DNA from: an uncultured Flavobacteriaceae bacterium
Lineage (GTDB): Bacteria; Bacteroidota; Bacteroidia; Flavobacteriales; Flavobacteriaceae
NCBI GenBank assembly: GCA_913052585.1
Contig: CAJXEB010000007.1
Coordinates: 1 to 57,474 of the forward strand
DNA: 57,474 nucleotides
Direction of reading: 5' to 3'
Numbering within the stretch: the stretch's first letter is position 1; each line of letters opens with the position of its first letter. The notes below the pieces were generated by a model. It was given only the letters and a program-made list of their open reading frames with translations, was not told where the DNA came from and did not search any database. A program made the translations under genes and the position numbers. Of this stretch, positions 26,751-36,400 are shown piece by piece.

Positions 26751-27692
26751 TTACATCAAGAAATTTGTACTAATCGATTTGTTTGAGCTTACACTCAACA
26801 TTACTTCAGCAAATAGCTCCGCACAACTTAATATTCTCACTTTTGGGCTATTCTTTTTTGAAGGAATAGAATCGGTAACGATTAACTCTTCTAATTTAGA
26901 GTTTTCAATTTTTTCGTAAGCATTACCCGATAATATAGCATGAGTACAAATAGCTCTAACACTTAATGCGCCTCTTTCTATCATTAAATCTGCTGCTTTT
27001 GTTAGTGTTCCTGCAGTGTCGACCATGTCGTCCACTAATACTACATTTTTGCCTTCCACATTTCCAATAAGCTCCATGTGTGAAATTATGTTTGCTTTTT
27101 CACGTTGCTTATAGCAAATTACCACATCGCTTTTTAAGAATTTTGAATACGCATAAGCACGCTTAGATCCCCCCATATCTGGAGAAGCAATGGTTAAGTT
27201 ATCTAGATTTAAAGACCTCAAATAAGGTAAGAAGATCGTTGAAGCAAAAAGATGGTCAACAGGTTTTTCGAAAAAACCCTGAATTTGATCTGCATGTAGA
27301 TCCATCGTGATTATTCTGGTTGCTCCTGCTGTTTCAAGCATTTTAGCAACTAATTTCGCTGCAATTGGTACACGAGGTTTATCTTTTCTGTCTTGTCTTG
27401 CCCAACCAAAATAAGGTAAAACCGCAGCAATATGTTTTGCTGAGGAACGCTTTGCAGCATCCAACATCAATAACATTTCCATTAAATTATCACTATTAGG
27501 ATGCGTAGATCCCACAATAAAAACTCTACTTCCTCTAATGGATTCTTCAAATGATGGTTGAAACTCACCATCACTATAAGTTGAAGTAATTACGTTCCCA
27601 AGAGGTATTCCGTAATGTTTTGCAATATTTTCGGCAAGTTCTTTACTTTGTTTACAAGCAAAAATTTTAGATTCAGGAATATGGATGTCCAT
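26751..27692 (-). CDS. prs: ribose-phosphate pyrophosphokinase
   Basis: The protein has 313 residues, the standard length. The signature DLHADQIQGFF carries the metal and ATP site. The PRPP-binding loop is VVLVDDMVDTAGTL. Other motifs are SDGEFQPSFEESIRG and YFGWARQDRKDKPR (the flexible regulatory loop). It makes PRPP from ribose-5-phosphate and ATP for purine, pyrimidine, His and Trp synthesis. A clear promoter lies upstream at 27719-27751. Confidence 0.97.
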   Translation of the reverse strand: MDIHIPESKIFACKQSKELAENIAKHYGIPLGNVITSTYSDGEFQPSFEESIRGSRVFIVGSTHPNSDNLMEMLLMLDAAKRSSAKHIAAVLPYFGWARQDRKDKPRVPIAAKLVAKMLETAGATRIITMDLHADQIQGFFEKPVDHLFASTIFLPYLRSLNLDNLTIASPDMGGSKRAYAYSKFLKSDVVICYKQREKANIISHMELIGNVEGKNVVLVDDMVDTAGTLTKAADLMIERGALSVRAICTHAILSGNAYEKIENSKLEELIVTDSIPSKKNSPKVRILSCAELFAEVMLSVSSNKSISTNFLM

Positions 27693-27718
27693 TTTAATTA
27701 GGATTTGTTTGTTGTTGG

Positions 27719-27751
27719 CAAATGTAAAATGAATCCTTAGAAGTAACCAAA
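27719..27751 (-). promoter_or_regulatory. Bacteroidota-type promoter of prs
   Basis: On the minus strand a -33 element TTTG (27748-27751) is followed after 21 bases by TACATTTG (27719-27726), an exact fit to the -7 consensus TAnnTTTG. The ATG of prs is 26 bases downstream. Confidence 0.7.
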
Positions 27752-27810
27752 AAATGAACCCATTAATTATTAATACTTATTAATTAAATGTTTATTTTTG
27801 CCATCTGCTT

Positions 27811-27892
27811 GCTCAAGTGGTGGAATTGGTAGACACGTTGGATTCAAAATCCAATGCTTCACGGCGTGCGGGTTCGATTCCCGCCTTGAGTA
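27811..27892 (+). tRNA. tRNA-Leu (anticodon CAA)
   Basis: The acceptor arm GCTCAAG pairs with CTTGAGT (one G-U). The D-arm region is TGGTGGAATTGGTAGACACG. The anticodon stem TTGGA/TCCAA encloses loop TTCAAAA with CAA at 27845-27847. The variable arm is of class II type, and the T-arm is GCGGGTTCGATTCCCGC. Discriminator A is at 27892. CCA is not encoded. It reads UUG codons. Confidence 0.95.
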
Positions 27893-27896
27893 CTTT

Positions 27897-27937
27897 TAAA
27901 ACCGTAAACACTCTATATAGTGATTTGCGGTTTTTTC
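27897..27937 (+). terminator. terminator after tRNA-Leu
   Basis: AAAACCG and the CACT that follows a few bases later pair with AGTG and CGGTTTTTT around a CTATAT loop. The hairpin starts 5 bases after the tRNA end and has a T-run of six. Confidence 0.75.
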
Positions 27938-28409
27938 GTATCCAATATAGTCAACCATAAGGTAATAATAATTTAAAACAGTTGACTGAAGTTTGAGTTA
28001 TTCTTTATTAACTACCTATTATTTTTAGGTATAAAAACAGAACGTAAAATAATAGTAGCCTTAATAATAAATAAGGTAAGTAGGTTAAGTTTTTTTATCG
28101 TTTTTAATTTTTCTTAGGGTTATTGTTTTATAATTCTCTTGGTAAACAATCCATCTTGGGTATTGACCTTTACAAAGAGTAAATCCTATTAACTAAAAAA
28201 AAATTAACGTAATAACCTTTTTTTACTTAAATTAAATTGGGAGTTAAAAAAGTCTAACATTAAATTCCTAAATAATATTTTAATAATAAAATTATTTTAT
28301 AACCCTTTTAAATAAAATCAACACTTAATTTCAAGACAGTCTGCCCATAAATTAATGAGGAATAGGCCCTTCGTTTTAGATTTAATTTAAAACAATCAAA
28401 TTCCACTCA

Positions 28410-28462
28410 TCGATACTTAAGCGCTATTCGTCGAAACTTAAATTAAACGTATCGAAAATTAT
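28410..28462. promoter_or_regulatory. candidate LytTR operator: three direct repeats with 21-bp period
   Basis: TCGATACTTAA at 28410, TCGAAACTTAA at 28431 and TCGAAAATTAT at 28452 start exactly 21 bases apart. In reverse complement the middle unit contains TAAGTTTCG, which fits eight of nine positions of the LytTR consensus [TA][AC][CA]GTTN[AG][TG]. LytTR regulators are known to bind 9-bp direct repeats spaced by 12 bp. A LytTR regulator is the last gene of the operon, so autoregulation is likely. Confidence 0.65.
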
Positions 28463-28463
28463 T

Positions 28464-28492
28464 TTTGATAGAGTTGAATACGCTTATTTTAA
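28464..28492 (+). promoter_or_regulatory. probable promoter of the H-NOX operon
   Basis: TTTG at 28464-28467 and TATTTTAA at 28485-28492 (a partial fit to TAnnTTTG) are 17 bases apart and lie immediately after the third direct repeat. The leader to the ATG at 28529 would be about 30 bases. Confidence 0.4.
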
Positions 28493-28528
28493 CGCGTGGA
28501 AAATAAAACATCAACTAACTAACTAACT

Positions 28529-28942
28529 ATGAATAAAAAATTAAAAATTCTATTGATTGAAGATGATGCCATAGAGATAATGAAATTAAATAGAGCAATA
28601 TCTTCTTTAAAAAAGGAGCATCAAATTGTAGAGGCAAATAATGGTGAGGATGCCCTTACTATTTTAAAGAAAAAAGAGTTAATTCCAGATATTATTTTAC
28701 TAGATCTAAACATGCCAAAAATAAATGGTATTGAGTTTCTTAGTATTTTAAAGAATGATGATCAACTAAAATATATACCCACTATAATTTTGACCACTTC
28801 TAATAATAAAAAAGATTTGTTAGCGTGTTATAAAATTGGGATTGCTGGCTACATTACAAAACCTTTAAAGTACAATGATTATGTTTCTAGGATTGATGTA
28901 TTATTATCATATTGGAGTATTAATGAATTAATAAAAGTTTAA
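28529..28942 (+). CDS. single-domain response regulator (Rcp1-like receiver)
   Basis: The protein has 137 residues and consists of one receiver domain: acidic EDD at 11-13, phospho-Asp59 in ILLDLNMP, Thr in ILTTSNN, and Lys in YITKPLK. The insertion around EDALTILKKKELIPD is typical of the Rcp1 subgroup, which pairs with bacteriophytochrome-like kinases. There is no output domain, so it is a phosphoryl carrier or sink in the relay. Its TAA overlaps the ATG of the H-NOX gene (TAATG), so translation is coupled. Confidence 0.92.
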   Translation: MNKKLKILLIEDDAIEIMKLNRAISSLKKEHQIVEANNGEDALTILKKKELIPDIILLDLNMPKINGIEFLSILKNDDQLKYIPTIILTTSNNKKDLLACYKIGIAGYITKPLKYNDYVSRIDVLLSYWSINELIKV

Positions 28943-29481
28943 TGAGAGGAATTGTTTTTAGAGAATTTTTAGAATTGGTAGAGGAGAAATTTGGTTTAGA
29001 AATGGCAGATAATATCATTACAAGCTCAGAGTTAAACTCAAATGGTGTTTGCACTTCCTTAGGAACCTATAGTTTTTCTGAAATGCTACAACTCCTTACC
29101 CATTTAAGTACTAATACAGGGTTGTCAATTGGTAATTTATTATTGGTTTATGCAGATCATTTTTTTGGAGTGATTAAAAAAAGTTACCCCAATATTTTAT
29201 CAATATATAAAGATCCTATAGAAATGATTTCTTCAATAGAAAAGCTTATTCATATTAAAGTAAGGAAAATAGATCCAGAATCCGAGTTACCGATTTTTGA
29301 GGTAATTGAAAAAACTGATAATTCACTCACAATGAAATATAATTCTAGTAGATCAATGCATTTTTTTGGTTTAGGGCTTATGAATAAAACATTTGAACAT
29401 TTTAATGCTACTGCAACTATTGAAATAGAAAAAATAAAAGCCGACGGTACTGAGGTTAGGTTTGTAATTTATAAAAATTAA
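28942..29481 (+). CDS. H-NOX haem nitric-oxide-binding sensor protein
   Basis: The protein has 179 residues, a stand-alone H-NOX domain. The N-terminus MRGIVFREFLELVEEKFGLE is characteristic. The proximal haem ligand is His104 (LIHIKVRKIDPESELPIF), and the propionate-binding Y-x-S-x-R motif is Tyr133-Ser135-Arg137; the spacing agrees with characterised H-NOX proteins (His102, Tyr131-Ser133-Arg135 in Thermoanaerobacter). The position of the O2-stabilising distal tyrosine is Phe142 here, which suggests NO/CO selectivity rather than O2 binding. Both gene junctions are TAATG overlaps, first with the receiver gene and then with the kinase gene. In other bacteria such H-NOX proteins inhibit the adjacent kinase when NO binds. 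The same is inferred here. Confidence 0.93.
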   Translation: MRGIVFREFLELVEEKFGLEMADNIITSSELNSNGVCTSLGTYSFSEMLQLLTHLSTNTGLSIGNLLLVYADHFFGVIKKSYPNILSIYKDPIEMISSIEKLIHIKVRKIDPESELPIFEVIEKTDNSLTMKYNSSRSMHFFGLGLMNKTFEHFNATATIEIEKIKADGTEVRFVIYKN

Positions 29482-32318
29482 TGAGTCAAGATCAACTTGA
29501 TATATACAAAAAAGCACTTGTAAGAGAAAAACAAGCTAGAAAGGCAGCGGAAAAAATTCTTGAAGAAAAATCAAGAAGTTTATATGCTACTTCGCAAAAA
29601 TTAGAAAAACTCTTAGAGGAGAAATCTTCAGAACTAGAAGGTGTTTTTGATAACATAATCGATGCCTATTTGGTTATGGACATAGATGGCAATATTTTAA
29701 AAATGAATAATGCTGCAGTAACAGAATTAGGCCTAGATGATTTGAACCACAAAATTAATTTATTCGAGCTTGCGGTTCCTGATCAGCTAAACAATATTGC
29801 AGTAGCGTATAAAAGTTTAATGGAGACAGGATCCATTAACGATTTTGAAGTTAAAATGATTACCAAAAAAGGTGTTCAGAAATTGATTCATGCTAACTTT
29901 AGTATTATTTATAAAAATAACAAGGCTATCGCTGCCCAAGGAATTTTTCGTAATATCACAGATCAAAGAGCATCAGAAGATAAAGTAATAGCCTCTGAGA
30001 ATAGGTTATCATCTCTAATTGAAAATTTAGATAATGCCGTATTACTAGAAAATGAAAAGCGAGAAATAATCTTGACAAACGCCAAATTTTGTGAACTTTT
30101 CAAGATACCAATTTCGCCAGATTTACTAAAAGGAGAAGACTGTTCTACTGCTGCAAATGACAGTAAAATTTTATTCAAAAGCCCGGAAGAATTTATCTCT
30201 AGGGTAACAAGTATCTTAGAAAAAAAACAACAGGTTTTAGGTGATATAATAATCATGATCGATGGAACAATCTTAGAACGAGATTTTATTCCTATCTTAA
30301 AGGGAAACCAATACAAAGGGCATCTTTGGACCTATAAAGATGTAACTTTAAAAAGAACTTATAATAAAAGTTTAGAAGCTCAAAAACAAAAATACTATAA
30401 CATTATTGCTAATATGAACCTTGGTTTAGTAGAGGTTAACAATAATGATAAAATCTTAATGATTAATCAGAGTTTCTCAGAAATGTCGGGTTACAATGAA
30501 GCTGAATTAATTGGTAAAGAAGCCGGTAAATTATTGCCGATAGAAGTTCACTCAGAGATCATTTCTAGAGAAAACAATAACCGTAAAAGAGGAGAGTCCA
30601 ACTCGTATGAAATTAAAATAGATACAAAACATAAAGGGGTAAGAGACTGGTTAATTAGTGGTGCTCCCAATTACAATAATAAAGGGCAGGTAATTGGCTC
30701 TATAGGTATTCATTTAGATGTTACAGAAGCTAGAAAAAACGCTGAATTATTACGAGAAAGAAAGACAGAATTAGATATTATTGTAAACAATTCATCCATA
30801 GGTATAGTTTTAACAAGGCGTGGACGAATAATAAAAACCAATACAGCACTACAACATATGCTTGGGTTTTCTGAGTCAGAATTACAGACATTGGTAATAA
30901 ATGATTTTACCTTTGCCGAAGATTTCACCTCTTTTAATACCTACCTTAAGCAGATTAATATGGATAAAACCGATAATTTTGTTTTTAAAAAAAGATATAA
31001 AAAGAAAGACGGTTCCGCCCTTTGGACAAAAACTAGCGTTAATATTGTGAGGGATAAAAATAGAAATATAAAGCATGAGGTGTCTTTTATTGAGGATGTT
31101 AGCTCTGAAAGAGAGCGAACTTTGATTTTTGATTTGATAAACAACCTTACTAAATCTATTTTGGATAAAACAGATATGCATGAAATTGCTTGGGAAATTG
31201 TAAATAACATTGCCGAGTATTTAAACACAGATGATTGTGTGATTTACTTAGTAGATCAAAATAATAAAACCTTGGAGCAAATTGCCGCTTACGGTACTAA
31301 ATTAGGTGATAATAAAAAAATCAAAAATGCGATGGTTTTGCAAATAGATCAAGGTATTGTTGGTAATATAGTCAAAACAGCAACATCAGAGATCATTAAA
31401 GACACGTCTAAAGATGATCGATATATTGTAGATGATGTCCAACGACTATCTGAAATAGTCGTGCCTATTATTAACGAAGGAAAAGTTATTGGAGTTATAG
31501 ATTCTGAACATAAAGATAAAAATTACTATACTAAGGAGCACGTTAAAACATTAGAGAACATTGCTAGTTTAGTAGCTATTAAATTAAGAACAGCTGTAAG
31601 TATTAGAGAACGCAAAAAGGTAGAAGCGAGAAATGAACAATTACTGATTCAACTTGAAAAAAGTAATGATGAACTTCAAGAATATGCAAATATTGTTTCT
31701 CATGACTTAAAATCGCCATTAAGAAGTATAAATGCATTAATGAGTTGGATAAAAGAGGATAACGAAGGTAATTTTGATGAAGCTAGTCTAAAAAATTTCA
31801 GTTTAATTGAAATGACGCTAGAAAAGATGGAGCAGCTAATCTCCGATATCTTAATATATTCAAGTATTGATTCTAACACTTTGGGAAAACAAGAAGTAGA
31901 CTTAAATGTTTTAATTGAAGATTTAAAGCAGATTCTTTTCATTCCAGACCATATAACTATTCTTGTTAAAAATAAATTACCCATTATATATGGAGAAAGA
32001 GCCAAATTGCAGCAATTATTTCAAAACCTTATTAGCAATGCAATAAAATTTAATAATAAAGAAAAAGGTTTAATTGAAATTGATGTTTCAAGCAAAAAAT
32101 CATTTCATCAATTTTCTATTAAGGATAATGGGTTAGGAATTGATAAAATATATCATGGTAGTATATTTAAAATATTCCATTCTTTAAATAAGGATAATAA
32201 CTCTTCGGGTATTGGTTTATCAATTGTGAAAAAAATTATCAATCTTTATGGCGGTAAAATTTGGGTGGAATCTGAAATAAATGTTGACACAACTTTTCAT
32301 TTCACAATCAAAAAATAA
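29481..32318 (+). CDS. H-NOX-associated multi-PAS/GAF histidine kinase
   Basis: The protein has 945 residues and no membrane helix. An N-terminal coiled coil (about 1-50) is followed by four PAS domains (roughly 50-165, 172-295, 302-425 and 428-548), then a GAF domain (about 555-705), a linker coiled coil and the HisKA box ANIVSHDLKSPLRS with His741. The HATPase has the N box LFQNLISNAIKF, DNGLGID, and SGIGLSIVKKI. It lacks a receiver domain; a separate Hpt protein and two receivers are encoded beside it. The start overlaps the H-NOX stop. H-NOX and PAS/GAF inputs probably converge on it in the cytoplasm. Confidence 0.93.
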   Translation: MSQDQLDIYKKALVREKQARKAAEKILEEKSRSLYATSQKLEKLLEEKSSELEGVFDNIIDAYLVMDIDGNILKMNNAAVTELGLDDLNHKINLFELAVPDQLNNIAVAYKSLMETGSINDFEVKMITKKGVQKLIHANFSIIYKNNKAIAAQGIFRNITDQRASEDKVIASENRLSSLIENLDNAVLLENEKREIILTNAKFCELFKIPISPDLLKGEDCSTAANDSKILFKSPEEFISRVTSILEKKQQVLGDIIIMIDGTILERDFIPILKGNQYKGHLWTYKDVTLKRTYNKSLEAQKQKYYNIIANMNLGLVEVNNNDKILMINQSFSEMSGYNEAELIGKEAGKLLPIEVHSEIISRENNNRKRGESNSYEIKIDTKHKGVRDWLISGAPNYNNKGQVIGSIGIHLDVTEARKNAELLRERKTELDIIVNNSSIGIVLTRRGRIIKTNTALQHMLGFSESELQTLVINDFTFAEDFTSFNTYLKQINMDKTDNFVFKKRYKKKDGSALWTKTSVNIVRDKNRNIKHEVSFIEDVSSERERTLIFDLINNLTKSILDKTDMHEIAWEIVNNIAEYLNTDDCVIYLVDQNNKTLEQIAAYGTKLGDNKKIKNAMVLQIDQGIVGNIVKTATSEIIKDTSKDDRYIVDDVQRLSEIVVPIINEGKVIGVIDSEHKDKNYYTKEHVKTLENIASLVAIKLRTAVSIRERKKVEARNEQLLIQLEKSNDELQEYANIVSHDLKSPLRSINALMSWIKEDNEGNFDEASLKNFSLIEMTLEKMEQLISDILIYSSIDSNTLGKQEVDLNVLIEDLKQILFIPDHITILVKNKLPIIYGERAKLQQLFQNLISNAIKFNNKEKGLIEIDVSSKKSFHQFSIKDNGLGIDKIYHGSIFKIFHSLNKDNNSSGIGLSIVKKIINLYGGKIWVESEINVDTTFHFTIKK

Positions 32319-32320
32319 TT

Positions 32321-32638
32321 ATGGAACAACCTAATAAATCATACATCTATAGCTTATCTGAAGGTGATAAAACTTTTGAGAAGAAGTTAATAGATATTAT
32401 TCAAAAAGAATTTCCACAGGAAAAAAAAACCTATTATGATAGTATAACTGTTGGAGATTATAAAAAAACAGCGGAGATTGTCCATAAACTTAAACATAAA
32501 ATTAGTATTTTAGGCCTAGAAAAGAGTTATGAAGATGCAATAGCATTCGAAAATAATTTATTAGATGGCAATAACAAGCTTCAACACAAATTCGAATCTA
32601 TTTTAACTACCATAACTAATTATTTATATCAGTTATAA
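32321..32638 (+). CDS. Hpt-type histidine phosphotransfer protein
   Basis: The protein has 105 residues, all helical. The segment TAEIVHKLKHKISILGLEKS, followed by YEDAIAFENNL, follows the Hpt pattern H-x-L-K with phospho-acceptor His55. The gene lies 2 bp after the kinase stop and 10 bp before the LytTR regulator gene. It should shuttle phosphate between the two receivers of this operon, or from the kinase via the Rcp1-like receiver to the LytTR regulator. The family is short and divergent, so the call rests on the His motif, length and position. Confidence 0.8.
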   Translation: MEQPNKSYIYSLSEGDKTFEKKLIDIIQKEFPQEKKTYYDSITVGDYKKTAEIVHKLKHKISILGLEKSYEDAIAFENNLLDGNNKLQHKFESILTTITNYLYQL

Positions 32639-32648
32639 TTAGGATTAA

Positions 32649-33359
32649 ATGAATTGTATTATTATTGATGATGAAGCTACCGCAAGAGCTATAATTGGGA
32701 GATTATGTTCAAATGTAAATTACTTAAATGTTAAAGAAGAATTTCCTAATGCAATACAAGCTATTAAATATTTAAATCAAAATAATATTGATTTAATTTT
32801 TCTAGACATACACATGCCAGATTTTACTGGTTTTGATTTTATTGAAACATTAAAAAATCCACCCAAGATAATTTTAACAACTTCGGACGCTAATTTTGCC
32901 ATACAAGCATTTGAGTATGACTGTATTGTTGATTATTTAGTAAAACCTATAACGCCAGATCGTTTTCAGAAGGCAATTAAAAAAGCGGAAGCAAAATCAA
33001 GTATTGTAGTTTCTTCGTCTTCTTCTGAAAAAATTGAAACCACTTCGGGCAACGATTTATATGTAAATATTGATAGGAGATTAATAAAAATAGATATTCC
33101 AAGCATCTATCTTATTGAAGCCAAAGGAGATTATATTCATATAAAAACAGAAGATAAAAATTATACTGTTCATTCTACGCTTAAAAAAATTGAAAATAAA
33201 CTTCCAGAAAGTATTTTTTTAAAAGTTCACAGATCTTTTATCATAAATTTCAATAAAATTATTGATATTGAGGACAATAGTGTCTTAATTAAAAGAGATG
33301 TTATTCCTGTAAGTCGATCAAATAGACCTGAATTAATGAAGCGACTTAATTTATTATAA
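32649..33359 (+). CDS. LytTR-family response regulator
   Basis: The protein has 236 residues. The receiver (about 1-118) has acidic residues at 7-9, phospho-Asp53 (IFLDIHMP), ILTTSDANF, and the Y-L-V-K-P motif. A Ser-rich linker (about 126-136) joins it to a LytTR DNA-binding domain (about 140-236) with IYLIEAKGDYIHIKTEDKNY, HSTLKKIENKLPES, and FLKVHRSFIINFNKI. It is the output protein of the H-NOX operon. Predicted targets are the repeats upstream of its own operon (28410) and upstream of the ice-binding gene (33407). Confidence 0.95.
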   Translation: MNCIIIDDEATARAIIGRLCSNVNYLNVKEEFPNAIQAIKYLNQNNIDLIFLDIHMPDFTGFDFIETLKNPPKIILTTSDANFAIQAFEYDCIVDYLVKPITPDRFQKAIKKAEAKSSIVVSSSSSEKIETTSGNDLYVNIDRRLIKIDIPSIYLIEAKGDYIHIKTEDKNYTVHSTLKKIENKLPESIFLKVHRSFIINFNKIIDIEDNSVLIKRDVIPVSRSNRPELMKRLNLL

Positions 33360-33406
33360 ATTCTACTCGTCTACAATAATTACCCTTCTAACTAACAATT
33401 AATTAC

Positions 33407-33433
33407 ACTTAGCGAATTTTAAAATAACTTAGC
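33407..33433. promoter_or_regulatory. candidate LytTR operator upstream of the ice-binding gene
   Basis: ACTTAGC occurs at 33407-33413 and again at 33427-33433, a 20-bp period, ending 11 bases before the -7 box. Reverse complements TAAGTGTAA and TAAGTTATT fit about seven and eight of nine LytTR consensus positions. The ACTTA core is shared with the repeats at 28410-28462. Confidence 0.5.
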
Positions 33434-33444
33434 CTAAAGGTTTT

Positions 33445-33452
33445 TAAATTTG
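33445..33452 (+). promoter_or_regulatory. -7 promoter element TAAATTTG
   Basis: The sequence is an exact fit to TAnnTTTG. Transcription would start near 33459, which rules out the ATG at 33457 and supports the ATG at 33475 as the start of the ice-binding gene. Confidence 0.6.
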
Positions 33453-33474
33453 ACATATGTTGAAAATAAAAACC

Positions 33475-36400
33475 ATGAAAAAAATAATTTTATCAATCGT
33501 TATCATCGCTTTTAGTTTTAATACAGTAGCTCAAAATACAGATTTTTATTTTGGTACGGCAGCAAATTTTATACTGTTTACAGGAGCTGGAGCAGTTGCC
33601 AATACCGGAACTTCTACAATTACTGGTGATGTTGGAGCTAATGTAGGTGCAATAGCTGGTTTTGGAGCACCTACAATTTTAGACGGAACTATAGAAAACG
33701 CTAATTCAATTACTACACAAGCCGCTATTGATTTAGCAGCGGCATGCGTTCAAATTCAAAATACAGCAGTAACCATAGGAAATCATAGTACGACTTTTGG
33801 AGATGTAGCTGGGGAGACTATTTATACCGGAGTTTATTCTACTGGAGCAGCTACCTCTATTATTGGTTCGCTAACTTTAGACGCACAGGGAGATCCTGAT
33901 GCGATATTTGTTTTTAAAATTGGAGGAGCACTTTCTTCAGCCGCTGGCTCAGAAATTATTTTGGCTAATGGTGCTTCGTCAGAAAATGTTTTTTGGATTG
34001 CCGTTGGCGCGGTAGGTTTAGGCGCAAATGCTACCATGGTTGGTACATTTATAGGATATCCAGGAGCAGTTGCATTGGGAGCCGGTGGAACTCTAGATGG
34101 AAGATTGTATGCTACTGTTGGCGCGATCGCAATTAGTGGAACCGTTGCGACAATTCCATCCTATAATACTCCGTTTAATTGCGATTTAAGTGCTTATCTA
34201 TTTCAGGACAATGATGTATATGCTTTAGATTTAGCTTCAGGTAATTCTTATGAAATCGCATCGGATATTTCTACAGGAAACATAAATGCAACCGGATACA
34301 ATCCAACAGACGGATATATATGGGGGTCTTTAAGTTCACCAGAAAAAACGATAGTACGTATTGGTAAAAATTTCAATACAATTAATTTCTATATAGATGA
34401 ATTACCAAGTAGTGATAGAACTATTGGAGATGTAAGTACAGATGGTATCTATTATTTAAAAGGAGAAGGTACTGCCTATTATAAAATAGACGTTGATCCT
34501 AATTCAGCAAATTTCGCTCAACACCAATCAACAGAAAGTTTGTCTCAAAACTTAAGTATTGACGATTGGGCTTTTAATGCTGTTGATGGAAATTTATATG
34601 CAGTAGAAAAAAACTCAAATATTTTATACCGTATTGATCCTTCAAACGGAAACGTAGAAACGATAGGTGAAGTACCAATCTTATCAGAATTAACCTATAC
34701 CTATGATGCAGTTTATTTTGATGTAGATGGTCGTTTTTACGTCTCAGCAATTGAAATAGGGACTATATTTGTAATACAAAGTGTTCAAGGCCTAGATGGT
34801 TCCAGCACTATTGATTCTAATCTATTTGCATATGGAGATTCAAGTTCAAGTAGCGATGGAGCACGTTGTCCAACAGCTACTGTTGCTCAAGAAATTTGGG
34901 ATAATGGTATCGATGATGATGGTGATGGTTTAATTGATTGTGATGACCCGGCCTGCTCAGGGATTGGAAGTTGTCCCATAAACTCAAATACATCAGGAGG
35001 CAATGATGGGGGTTTAGAAAGTAACAATCGACTGTCTAATAAAGTTAGTCAAAGAAATTATAATCGAGCAAAAATCAATTATAGATTTGATAGAGGTATT
35101 GCTAGAAGAGTCACAAAACCATCAAGTTATGCGCAAAGAAGTCCAAATTCAAATTTTCAATTGCAAAACTTCATTCCGCTCACAGTTATTAATGAAGATT
35201 ATGTTATCGATTCCACTCCTATAGACTTATTAGGAATCACTAATGCAGTAGACGTATATTCTGTTGATTATATTAAAAATGAAGAATCTATAGCTTCTAT
35301 TTTAGCTTTAAAAACTGAAGATGGTGTTTATGAACATACAAAATATATTTGTGATCGATTATTAGGAGCCGAACTAATTTCTGTTTCGAATATAGAAATA
35401 AATGGATATAGTTTTATTAAATCTATCATTAGAAACACAAATAACTCTATTGAGTTTGTGTTAAGCCTTTCGGCAAAAATTAAAAATAACGAAGAAAATT
35501 TTTCAATTGAAAGTCATTGGAATATAGATCAATATGAAGAAGATGTTACCTTTTATAATTTTCAAATTTGGACAAATTCAATAGATGATTTATTATTATT
35601 AGGAGAAGAGGTTCTTAATTTATTAGATATTGAAAAACCAATTTCTGATTATAATACGACAAGTCCTCCAACTGTTTTTGTTAGAAAAGGAAAGTATTTT
35701 AACGGAAACTTAAAGTTGCAAATTGTTAATACTAATGCAACTGAAACAATCTCTTTTGATGCTGGGTTTAGAAAAACTGAAACAAGTGGAATTGAAAATA
35801 TAACTTCTACAATTAACTTAAATGAAGATTATATAATCGATTTAGAGTTGCCAACAGGAAATTTATTTGACATTGGCTTTAGGATTAGTGATGGTTTAGC
35901 TACACCAGATGATTTATTTATGTCTGATGGACCCTGGGGATATGATGACTCTGCTTTAAGTTCGAATATTAATACTTTTTTAATTGAACCTAATGAAACC
36001 ATTTTTGAAACTGATGAGTTTCCAGTTGAAAGGAATGTATCTATAGAAGCAACAACAAGTGAATATGTTGCAGTATATAGAGCATTAACACCTCGATTTA
36101 ATCCAGTCAATTTATCGGATTTTAATAGTCTTAAACTAAATGCAAAAGGGACCGGGAGCTTACAAATAACATTTGTTAAAAAGAGTATCCTTAATTGGGA
36201 AGAACAGTATAAAACTACGATTGAATTAACTGATGAAATTCAAGATTTTCATATTTCTTTTTCAAATTTTCATTCTATACTAGGATCTGAATTAGTATTA
36301 GATGATTTGGTTACTATTGTATTTACTATGATTTCTGAAGATGGAGAATTGATCACAAAAGAAATGACCATAGAAGAAATTAGATTTTCAGTAGAAAATA

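Larger units (their letters stand above)
27938..28528. other. 591-bp gene-free region upstream of the H-NOX operon
   Basis: There is no credible reading frame. The left and middle parts are AT-rich and featureless. The right end holds three 21-bp-spaced direct repeats (28410-28462), a plausible promoter (28464-28492), and a run of ACTA/AACT tetranucleotides just before the ATG at 28529. Confidence 0.6.

Noticed and set aside
28513-28531. Tetranucleotide run (AACT repeated) before the receiver gene as a phase-variation switch
   Set aside because: Only about four units, outside the coding frame and downstream of the promoter; too short to argue for slippage control.
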